Shown here: piece after piece, positions 1-7,101 of the stretch
Position numbering within the stretch: position 1 is the first letter of the stretch
Layout of the letters: each line of letters begins with the position of its first letter
Source: Hyphomicrobiales bacterium
Lineage (GTDB): Bacteria > Pseudomonadota > Alphaproteobacteria > Rhizobiales > HXMU1428-3
DNA: 64,000 nucleotides
Reading direction: 5' to 3'
Assembly: GCA_021775425.1 (NCBI GenBank)
Contig: JAJFHX010000047.1
Coordinates: 1-64,000 of the forward strand
Notes under the pieces: model-generated
The model's database searches: none
What the model saw: the letters and a program-made list of their open reading frames with translations, nothing else
What the model was told of the DNA's origin: nothing
Made by a program: the position numbers and the translations under genes

Positions 1-80
1 TGGCTATCATTACGCCGCCTGAAGCGCGAGACCCGGCAGTTATGGCTAAGCTCGATGCGGTTGCGGGGCGGGTTTTGTAA
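1..80 (+). CDS. C-terminal end of an unidentified protein (partial)
   Basis: An open frame enters from the left edge (first full codon at base 3) and stops at TAA 78-80. It gives 25 residues ending in PAVMAKLDAVAGRVL, which has the composition of a soluble amphipathic helix. Too little is present to name a family. The next gene starts 220 bases further on, so this is probably the end of a separate transcription unit. Confidence 0.5.
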   Translation, partial: AIITPPEARDPAVMAKLDAVAGRVL

Positions 81-188
81 TAAATGCTACCAAATTTCTT
101 GTTTCAACACTTAGCTGATTGATTTTATTAACTATAATCAAAATTCCCGCTAAATTTTAAGGTCATTCTTATTGATCTGGCACTATAC

Positions 189-218
189 TTGATACTCAAA
201 CCGTATTCGTGATTTAAT
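189..218 (+). promoter_or_regulatory. Possible sigma-70 promoter of the desaturase gene
   Basis: TTGATA (189-194) and TTTAAT (213-218) are separated by 18 bases and lie about 80 bases before the desaturase ATG. The match is reasonable but only by eye. Confidence 0.3.
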
Positions 219-300
219 GCAATAGAAACAAAGGGTTTGCCCCTTGATTGTTGCGTTTTAGGTCATGTCTGTTTTGAGTATTGCGTAAGGGCCTGACAAT

Positions 301-1266
301 ATGACAGTTGTTGATGAGACATATGAGCTTGCCAATGATCGGCAAGCGGTAAAATCTGATGTGGCAACAGCGGAAGCTGACCGTGCTGCCAATAAACTAA
401 TTCGCCCGTATCAGGGCATGGTTGCTTTGCCTTCTATACTGATGGGTTTTGGTGTTGTTCTCAGTTTTCTTGGGGTTTGTTATGCGGGTGCGACCGGGCT
501 GATCCCGCTCTGGGTTGGTCTTATTCTGAATTCTCTGGTGTTATATGCGGCACAAACACCATTGCATGAGGCGTGTCATGGCAACATCGCTGGCCGTGAT
601 AATTCGCTGATGTGGCTTAACCATTTAATTGGCTATCTGTGTGGGTATGTCTTACTACATGAATATAAGGCGTTTCGCCATTTGCATCTCGCCCATCACC
701 GGGAAACCAATGATGAAATTCTTGACCCGGATCATTGGGTGAAAGTTGATAATCCATGGGTTGCGTTTTTTCGCTGCGTGACCATTGTTTTTTATTACAA
801 CCACTTTTTCTTCAAGACGGTTATTTTCCAGGTTCATGAACCTGCCAAGCGCAAACTTGCCCTGCATGTGATTGCCTCTTTCTGGGTGCTTTATGGGGTG
901 ATGTTCTGGCTGGCAGTAATGGGCTGGTGGGCAGAAGTGCTGATGCTGTGGCTGTTGCCGCATTATATAGCAAGTGCGCTTATCATTTATTTCTTTGCTT
1001 ATCTGGTGCATCAGCCACACAAGGAAACTGAAAGATACCGCGACACCAACCTGTTTTTGTTTAAAGGCAAGGTCGCTAAATTTTTAACCTGGGCTTATTG
1101 TTTCCAGAATTATCATCTCATTCATCATCTATACCCGCGCATTCCTTTTTATCTCTACCCTGAGGCCTTTAAGGATGTCAGGCCCATTCTGGAACAGGAA
1201 AACTCTCATATTGTTGAGATTGAAGCTCCAGCCCTAAGTGATGAAGAAAAGCCTGTTACCAGATAA
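301..1266 (+). CDS. Membrane fatty acid desaturase / carotenoid ketolase-hydroxylase superfamily protein
   Basis: A 321-residue integral membrane di-iron enzyme of the FA_desaturase superfamily. Three histidine boxes are visible: HEACH at 89-93, HLAHH at 129-133 and HLIHH at 272-276, the last inside NYHLIHHLYPRIPF, which is typical of acyl-lipid desaturases and CrtW-like ketolases. Hydrophobic segments lie near 42-85, 102-120, 155-175 and 185-235. The likely reaction is O2-dependent desaturation or oxygenation of a lipid or carotenoid at the inner membrane; the substrate cannot be told from sequence. AAGGG about 10 bases upstream supports the ATG. A BLUF photoreceptor follows on the same strand after 166 bases, so light control is possible but inferred. 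Confidence 0.85.
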   Translation: MTVVDETYELANDRQAVKSDVATAEADRAANKLIRPYQGMVALPSILMGFGVVLSFLGVCYAGATGLIPLWVGLILNSLVLYAAQTPLHEACHGNIAGRDNSLMWLNHLIGYLCGYVLLHEYKAFRHLHLAHHRETNDEILDPDHWVKVDNPWVAFFRCVTIVFYYNHFFFKTVIFQVHEPAKRKLALHVIASFWVLYGVMFWLAVMGWWAEVLMLWLLPHYIASALIIYFFAYLVHQPHKETERYRDTNLFLFKGKVAKFLTWAYCFQNYHLIHHLYPRIPFYLYPEAFKDVRPILEQENSHIVEIEAPALSDEEKPVTR

Positions 1267-1432
1267 CTCATTGTTTCATATTTCTTTATAAGTGATTTGC
1301 ACTTTATAGGTGTGGCTCCCTGGTGATATATCTGTTTAATAATATGATTTTAACTGTATTTGGTTATCCTGTCCCACGTTCATCAACTCAGCCAGGCTGT
1401 ATGAACCAAAAAAGTGGAGACGTTAGAACTAA

Positions 1433-1885
1433 ATGTATCTTTCAAGGTTATTATATTACAGCGTAAATCGGGTGGACAACCAGGATGGGACTTTGCAGCA
1501 GGAGCTGAAAGAAATTATGCTCGCCAGTCAGCGGAACAATCCGCCGCTTGGTGTTTCAGGTGCGCTTATTTTCAACTATAATTATTTTGCGCAAGTTCTT
1601 GAAGGTGACCGCAAAGTCATCACGCATGTGTTTAACAAATGCACACAAGACAACCGTCATTCAGATATTGTCCTTCTAGAAACAAAGCCCATAAGTGAGC
1701 GAATGTTTGTTACATGGAATATGGCCTTTGTCGGCGCGGCAGTCTCGGAAAATGAATTGCGCCGTTTTGGTAGTTCTAGCGAATTTCGCCCGGAAAAAAT
1801 GACGGCTGAAAGCCTGCTTGGGTTTGTGAAAGATGTGGTGGATGTAAACGCCAATAACAATGTGCTTGTCTCCAAGGTTTCCTGA
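1433..1885 (+). CDS. BLUF-domain blue-light sensor (FAD-binding)
   Basis: A 150-residue protein made almost entirely of one BLUF domain, the flavin photoreceptor fold of AppA, YcgF and PixD. The residues that form the light-switch network can be placed by alignment to AppA: Tyr8 (AppA Tyr21), Asn36 (Asn45), Gln54 in FAQVLEG (Gln63), and Trp95/Met97 in TWNMAF (Trp104/Met106). The DNRHS segment at 73-77 is also typical. About 50 residues follow the core, as in short stand-alone BLUF proteins that signal by protein-protein contact; there is no EAL or other output domain. GTGGAG lies about 14 bases upstream of the ATG. The partner is unknown; the desaturase just upstream is the nearest same-strand gene. 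Confidence 0.93.
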   Translation: MYLSRLLYYSVNRVDNQDGTLQQELKEIMLASQRNNPPLGVSGALIFNYNYFAQVLEGDRKVITHVFNKCTQDNRHSDIVLLETKPISERMFVTWNMAFVGAAVSENELRRFGSSSEFRPEKMTAESLLGFVKDVVDVNANNNVLVSKVS

Positions 1886-1930
1886 AACTGACTGTTTCAA
1901 TTTCTTCTGGAAGCGTGTTTCCATCCACAC

Positions 1931-3160
1931 TTACCGGTGATGGTTCAATAGCTCTTCTTTTGTAAGAACCATTTCAGATTCCAGCCAAAGTTCTTCTAAG
2001 GTCTTTATTGCATCGCCGAGTTCAGGGCCTGGTGATAACCCTTTATTGATCAAATCTTCTCCATTGACGGGAAAGTCCGGCAATTCATTTTCCTTGGCAT
2101 TCCTGTACAAGTCCTGCCAGCGCACATCATCAGTTGCCTCAATGCTTAAAGACCAGGCCAGTCTCAACATGGAAAGATAGTCGGTTTTACCATGTTGATA
2201 GAGCCATTTTAGCTGGGATAAATGATCTTCTGGTTCGGGGAAATTTTTTGCTGTCAGTTTTAAGTTTAAGACACTGCTTTCCTTGTTTGAAAGTCTAAAG
2301 CGTTTTATCAGGCGGTTAACATCAGCTCTGGACCAAGTGGCCATCAGTGCCAGCCGGAGTGCCGGGTCTGGTTTCTGTTTGAGGTGCTTTTCAATTTCAA
2401 TCAGTTTTAAAACGGGGATGATATTCGGGACGGTGGCCAGCAGGTTCACCAGCAGACCCGATTGATAAAGTGTTCTGAGGATTGATGTTGGATCAGGTGC
2501 GCTGAAGAGTTTAAAGAGTTCTGACCGAATGCGCTCAGGTGAAAGTCCAGTCAGTCCCGCTCTTAATCTGATTGTCGCGTCTATTGCAGACTGATCATAT
2601 GACGTTGCGCCGTACCATGCGGCAAAACGATAAAAACGAAGACTGCGCAGGTAATCTTCCCTGATCCGATCTTCGGGCTTACCTATAAAGCGGATGTTTC
2701 TGGTTTCAATATCTTTCAACCCGGTGCCAAGTGGATCATCAATCTTGCCATCTTTGTGGACATAAAGGGCATTGATGGTGAAATCTCTTCGTTTTGCATC
2801 TTCGAGCCAGTTTGTGCCAAAGCGCACAACTGCATGGCGGCCATCGGTTGTTACATCTTCGCGCAGCGTCGTGACTTCAAACTTTTTATCATCAACAATC
2901 AGCGTGACTGTACCGTGATCAATTCCTGTCGGAATTGATTTGATGTTGGCTGCATTTGCTTTTTCAATCACCTGCTCTGGTGTGAAAATGGTCGCGAGGT
3001 CAATATCTTCAACCGGCTCTCCCAGTAGGTGATTGCGAGGCGCTCCGCCAACAACACGCAGCTCATCGCCTTTCTCCAGCACTGCGTTAAAGAGTTTTTC
3101 TATGGCAGGGCTTTTTAGCCAGTCGGCTTTGCCAAATTGGTTGATGTTTGCTGGTTGCAT
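1931..3160 (-). CDS. cca: CCA tRNA nucleotidyltransferase
   Basis: A 409-residue class II polymerase-beta-like nucleotidyltransferase that adds or repairs the 3' CCA of tRNA. The N-terminal head shows GGAPR (38-42) and the metal-binding pair D52-x-D54 in EDIDLAT. The motif RRDFTINALYV (near 124-134) and the following RIREDYLRSLRFYRFAAWYG segment (RNA-binding head/neck) are characteristic. Length is normal for alphaproteobacterial CcaA. It is the last gene of a minus-strand group DUF1285 - CoA pyrophosphatase - DUF6111 - cca that recurs in many alphaproteobacteria. Confidence 0.95.
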   Translation of the reverse strand: MQPANINQFGKADWLKSPAIEKLFNAVLEKGDELRVVGGAPRNHLLGEPVEDIDLATIFTPEQVIEKANAANIKSIPTGIDHGTVTLIVDDKKFEVTTLREDVTTDGRHAVVRFGTNWLEDAKRRDFTINALYVHKDGKIDDPLGTGLKDIETRNIRFIGKPEDRIREDYLRSLRFYRFAAWYGATSYDQSAIDATIRLRAGLTGLSPERIRSELFKLFSAPDPTSILRTLYQSGLLVNLLATVPNIIPVLKLIEIEKHLKQKPDPALRLALMATWSRADVNRLIKRFRLSNKESSVLNLKLTAKNFPEPEDHLSQLKWLYQHGKTDYLSMLRLAWSLSIEATDDVRWQDLYRNAKENELPDFPVNGEDLINKGLSPGPELGDAIKTLEELWLESEMVLTKEELLNHHR

Positions 3161-3238
3161 TTATCGTTTACTTTTTACAGCTTAGTTGCGGCTTATTTTT
3201 TCAATTTTGCGCCCGTGTCTTGCCCGTTTGCTTATGGC

Positions 3239-3559
3239 TTATTTCTTTTCTTCGGGTTTTGGTTTTGAAATTTTATCGTTTTCAGTTTTATTAATTGGCT
3301 CAACATAGCCAGGAATGACTTTGCCATCCTTTACCGTTGCCGGGTGGTAAATGCCGTCTTTGGTTTCAGGCACCATGTTGATCTGGCTGATGTAGAATAC
3401 GGCCATCAGAAAAAAACCAATGATAAATAGCGGTTTCAGGGGAATATGTCCCCAGAACTGTTCTTTATCTTCCGGTTTTTTTTCTATTATGACGTATGCT
3501 GCATAGAGTAGAAACGGTAAAAATATCAGCAAAAGATTTAGCGCGATAACCCTTGTCAT
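3239..3559 (-). CDS. DUF6111-family small membrane protein
   Basis: A 106-residue protein with two predicted transmembrane helices (about 4-24 and 43-62) and a charged, Lys/Pro-rich C-terminal tail. The sequence and its place between a CoA pyrophosphatase and the CCA-adding enzyme match the DUF6111 family of alphaproteobacteria, whose function is unknown. AAGGATG just upstream of the ATG is a plausible ribosome binding site. It is probably co-transcribed with the Nudix gene, whose stop lies 33 bases before it. Confidence 0.75.
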   Translation of the reverse strand: MTRVIALNLLLIFLPFLLYAAYVIIEKKPEDKEQFWGHIPLKPLFIIGFFLMAVFYISQINMVPETKDGIYHPATVKDGKVIPGYVEPINKTENDKISKPKPEEKK

Positions 3560-3592
3560 AAAACATCCTTTTGAAATTCTAAGATATGGTAT

Positions 3593-4246
3593 TCAAATCA
3601 TAGACTGGTTGAGTTTTTCACCATTTAATCGCCCTGATAGCTCCCTTAATATAGCGGCAGTTGCGCCCCAGATGTAATAATTTTCAAATGGTAACACCCA
3701 GAATTTTCTGGTTTTACCTTTATATATCAGACTGTCACGTTTGAAGCTGTTTATATCCATCATATAGTCAACTGGCAGTTCGAAAATTTCTTCAACTTCA
3801 CCGATTGCTCTGCTGAATATATAGGGAGGCTGATGGATACCGACAACCGGTGTGATGCTAAAGCCTGTTGCGGTCTGATAAAGTGGTAGTTTTCCTATCA
3901 ACTCTATTTTATCTGGAATGGCGCCAATTTCTTCGTTGGCTTCACGCAGGGCCGCATGGGCTGGCGATTTGTCTCCTTCATCTATTTTGCCACCCGGAAA
4001 TGCGACCTGCCCCTGATGTGAGGGAAGAGTTTCAGTTCGTCTGGTCAGCACTATATGCAGTCTGTTTTGTTTATACACCAGAAGAATTAAAACGGCGGCT
4101 TCTCTTAATGGCGTTTTGTAACTGTTAAAACTTTTTTCGTCCTGCCGGGAAAAGGGAGAAAGCTGGTCTTGCTCTTCCATATTCAGTGTGAGGCTGCCAA
4201 GGCGGTTTAACAGTGCCTGGTTTGCTGCTTCTGGCTCAGTTGTCAT
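3593..4246 (-). CDS. Nudix CoA pyrophosphatase (NudL-like)
   Basis: A 217-residue Nudix hydrolase expected to cleave CoA or its derivatives to 3',5'-ADP and phosphopantetheine. The diagnostic UPF0035 motif is present: LTRRTETLPSHQGQVAFPGG, directly followed by the Nudix box with REANEEIG. As in other NudL proteins the box carries one extra residue and Asp in place of the first Glu. The ATG overlaps the stop of DUF1285 in an ATGA, implying translational coupling. Confidence 0.9.
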   Translation of the reverse strand: MTTEPEAANQALLNRLGSLTLNMEEQDQLSPFSRQDEKSFNSYKTPLREAAVLILLVYKQNRLHIVLTRRTETLPSHQGQVAFPGGKIDEGDKSPAHAALREANEEIGAIPDKIELIGKLPLYQTATGFSITPVVGIHQPPYIFSRAIGEVEEIFELPVDYMMDINSFKRDSLIYKGKTRKFWVLPFENYYIWGATAAILRELSGRLNGEKLNQSMI

Positions 4247-4875
4247 GATATTCCCTGGCCGTTTTCTTCGTCTTGATCTGTGTTGCTATCCAGCGGGAAA
4301 AAGACACCCTCGCTCCAGACACCAAAACAGGTTTTTCCATCATGTTCCCCCTCTACAGCAAGATTTGCCAGTTGATAATAAACCGGCCGGCTTAAACGTG
4401 CTTGCAGACCATCTGCTATATCATGGCGAATGTGGATGTATGGTTTGATGGTTTCGTTCAATTGCTGGCCGATGAATGTGAGTGGGTGGTCTAGTCCAGC
4501 GATGACCGTATCTCCAACATTCGTGGTGAAGTATAATTGCTGGTTTTCGCCAGAGCCATTTACATCAAGGCTGGTGGCAATGAATGGGACGTCCTTAACT
4601 TTAATGCCAATTTTTTCAACTGGGGTGACGAGAAAATACTGATCTCCTTCCCGTTTCAACACGGATGAGAACAGTTTAACCAGCTTTTGCCGCCCGATTG
4701 GGGTTTTGTTATAGATCCAACTGCCATTTTCTTCGATGATCATGTCGAGTTCACCGCAATGATCAGGGTTCCACAGGTGAACGGGGGCACCGCCTTTGTC
4801 TGGCATCTGATCAATTTTACTGATCAGCCCTTCAAGTGAATTTGATTTTTTTTCTGGTATTTCTGATGAATTCAC
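4243..4875 (-). CDS. DUF1285 family protein
   Basis: A 210-residue cytosolic protein matching DUF1285, a conserved alphaproteobacterial family without a proven role. Recognisable parts are the N-terminal LEGLISKIDQM helix, the GSWIYNKTPIGRQKLVKLFS segment and the VTPVEKIGIKVKDVPF strand region. Translation most likely begins at a GTG (complement of 4873-4875) with AGAGG five bases upstream. It opens the minus-strand operon and is divergent from the MoxR operon across a 181-base gap, so the two promoters share this gap. Confidence 0.85.
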   Translation of the reverse strand: MNSSEIPEKKSNSLEGLISKIDQMPDKGGAPVHLWNPDHCGELDMIIEENGSWIYNKTPIGRQKLVKLFSSVLKREGDQYFLVTPVEKIGIKVKDVPFIATSLDVNGSGENQQLYFTTNVGDTVIAGLDHPLTFIGQQLNETIKPYIHIRHDIADGLQARLSRPVYYQLANLAVEGEHDGKTCFGVWSEGVFFPLDSNTDQDEENGQGIS

Positions 4876-5056
4876 ACTTTACCTCTGACTTGTTCTAATA
4901 AACTGTAATTTCAGTGAATTAACAATGCCTCAGCTTGAACATCTTTGCGAATTATATTCAACTCACGTAAATTTGTGTTTCCGGTACTATTCTAGTCACA
5001 TCTTTCTTACATAAAGACTATTTTCAATAATAACAGGGCGTGCATATAATCAAGCT

Positions 5057-6064
5057 ATGACCAATCTCAGTCAAACCGGTGATCAGATCATTGAAGAGGT
5101 GGAAGCGGCCAGCGCAAAAATCAACCAGATTAGAGCGGCAGCATCATCTAAAATTTATGGCCAGGAAAATGTTATTGACCTGGCACTTGTGACCATTTTA
5201 AGTGGCGGGCATGCCTTGTTGATTGGTGTGCCAGGGCTGGCAAAAACGTTGCTGGTTGAAACGCTTGGCACTGTGCTTGGGCTTAGCAATAAGCGGGTGC
5301 AGTTCACCCCTGACCTGATGCCTTCTGATATTCTCGGCGCGGAAGTTCTTGAGCAATCAAGTTCCGGTGAACGAGCTTTTCGGTTTATTAAAGGCCCTAT
5401 TTTTACCCAGCTTCTGATGGCTGACGAAATCAACCGTGCTAGCCCGCGGACTCAATCTGCTCTATTGCAGGCGATGCAGGAAAAACATGTGACAGTTGCC
5501 GGTGCTGGTTATGATCTGCCAAAACCGTTTCATGTGCTGGCCACACAAAACCCGCTTGAGCAGGAAGGCACATATCCGCTGCCTGAAGCGCAACTTGACC
5601 GCTTTTTAACGCAGATTGATGTTCGCTATCCGGATAAAGAAGCTGAAAGACGGGTGCTATACCAGACAACCGGCACAGAAACGCAGGATCTAAGCGCCAT
5701 TGTTAACGGAGATGAGTTGCTCTCCATGCAATATCTGGTGCGCCAGTTACCGATTGGTGAAAATATTGTTGATGCTATACTTGATCTTGTGCGCAGTGGG
5801 CGCCCTGGCGGTGATGAGGCGCATGATAATATTAATGAATATATTGCCTGGGGACCCGGCCCACGGGCAGCGCAAGCGCTTTCACTTGGCGTTCGTGCCC
5901 GAGCGCTGATTGACGGGCGGCTTTCTCCCTCGCTTGATGATGTCGCGGCTCTGGCTGAACCTGTTTTAAAACACAGAATGGCTTTGACCTTTGATGCCCG
6001 TACCAGAGGCATCACACTGACAGATATTATACAACAGCTTACACAATCAGTTTTAAAAGCTTAA
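5057..6064 (+). CDS. MoxR-family AAA+ ATPase
   Basis: A 335-residue AAA+ chaperone-like ATPase. Walker A is GVPGLAKT (57-64), Walker B is LLMADEINR (Asp123, Glu124), followed by the MoxR signature SALLQAMQE; sensor 1 is seen in ATQNPLEQEGTYPLPEAQLDRF. The C-terminal lid domain covers roughly 230-330. MoxR proteins act with von Willebrand factor A type partners to assemble or activate other proteins. Here it heads a four-gene operon with a DUF58 protein and two large membrane proteins, the common MoxR arrangement. Confidence 0.95.
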   Translation: MTNLSQTGDQIIEEVEAASAKINQIRAAASSKIYGQENVIDLALVTILSGGHALLIGVPGLAKTLLVETLGTVLGLSNKRVQFTPDLMPSDILGAEVLEQSSSGERAFRFIKGPIFTQLLMADEINRASPRTQSALLQAMQEKHVTVAGAGYDLPKPFHVLATQNPLEQEGTYPLPEAQLDRFLTQIDVRYPDKEAERRVLYQTTGTETQDLSAIVNGDELLSMQYLVRQLPIGENIVDAILDLVRSGRPGGDEAHDNINEYIAWGPGPRAAQALSLGVRARALIDGRLSPSLDDVAALAEPVLKHRMALTFDARTRGITLTDIIQQLTQSVLKA

Positions 6065-6135
6065 TCGGCTGAATTCGGTGTGGTTGAACACAGCGCTACA
6101 GACTTGCTGAAAAACTAACAGGAGCTTTATTCCGT

Positions 6136-7101
6136 TTGAGTGAACAATTTGAGCCATCAGTTATAGAAAAGATTGAACCCATTGCGCGCAATCTCAGTGC
6201 GTTGATGCCTGATCTTATTTTAAGTGCACGGCAAATTGCACAAACTCTGGCACACGGCACTCATGGCAGGAAAAGAGCCGGCCCCGGGGAAAGCTTCTGG
6301 CAATTCAGAGTATATGAGAATTTTGAACCCATGCAGTCTATCGACTGGCGGCGCTCTGCCAGTTCTGATCAGTTGTTTGTTCGTGAAAAAGAATGGGATG
6401 CCGCACACACTTTCTGGCTTTGGATAGACCTTTCTCCTTCGATGTGGTTTAAATCTAAACTTGCTCAATCCAGCAAGGCTGAACGGGCTGTTGTGCTCGG
6501 GCTGGCGCTGGCTGAAATGCTGGTGCGCTCTGGAGAACGAGTTGGTGTGCTTGGGCTGATGCGGCCGCGTTCTTCGCAGGATATTGTGCCGCTTATTGCG
6601 GAGCGGTTGATTTACGGGCAGAACAATCAAAGCTTTTCAGATAAACTCCCGCAGCATGAGAAAATTTCACGCTTTTCTGAAGTGATTTTACTCAGTGATT
6701 TTCTTGATGAGTTTGAGGGCCTAAATAAAGGCTTGCATCAGATTGGCGGGCATCAGGTTGGTGGCACCGCTGTTCAGATTATTGATCCGGCTGAAGAGAG
6801 TTTTCCCTATCAGGGCCGGGTTGAATTTAAGGATATGCAGCAACGCGATAAGGTTGTTGTTGAAAATGCAAGCGAGCTCAGAGAGCGCTATCTCGCTGAA
6901 TTTGCAGCTCGCAAACAAAAGCTTTCCGATGCCTGCCGTCATTTGCACTGGGGGCATCTGGTTCATCATACTGACCGGTCAGCACGGTCCGGCCTCCTGA
7001 ATATCCATGGCTTTTTATCTTCTCATTATTACTCAACCGGTGCGATGAACCATCAGCCGCATGCACAAAGTGATATTTTTGGCGAGGATCAGATGACATG
7101 A
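6136..7101 (+). CDS. DUF58 domain-containing protein
   Basis: A 321-residue protein of the DUF58 family (degenerate von Willebrand A fold), the usual partner of MoxR ATPases. The DUF58 core is seen at about 54-102, with WQFRVYENFEPMQSIDWRRSA and, further on, the MIDAS-like DLSPS (98-102). Translation probably begins at TTG 6136 with AGGAG 11 bases upstream. The last codons overlap the next gene in ATGA (7098-7101), indicating coupled translation. Role inferred: binds the MoxR ATPase and metal in a chaperone pathway for envelope proteins. Confidence 0.9.
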   Translation: MSEQFEPSVIEKIEPIARNLSALMPDLILSARQIAQTLAHGTHGRKRAGPGESFWQFRVYENFEPMQSIDWRRSASSDQLFVREKEWDAAHTFWLWIDLSPSMWFKSKLAQSSKAERAVVLGLALAEMLVRSGERVGVLGLMRPRSSQDIVPLIAERLIYGQNNQSFSDKLPQHEKISRFSEVILLSDFLDEFEGLNKGLHQIGGHQVGGTAVQIIDPAEESFPYQGRVEFKDMQQRDKVVVENASELRERYLAEFAARKQKLSDACRHLHWGHLVHHTDRSARSGLLNIHGFLSSHYYSTGAMNHQPHAQSDIFGEDQMT

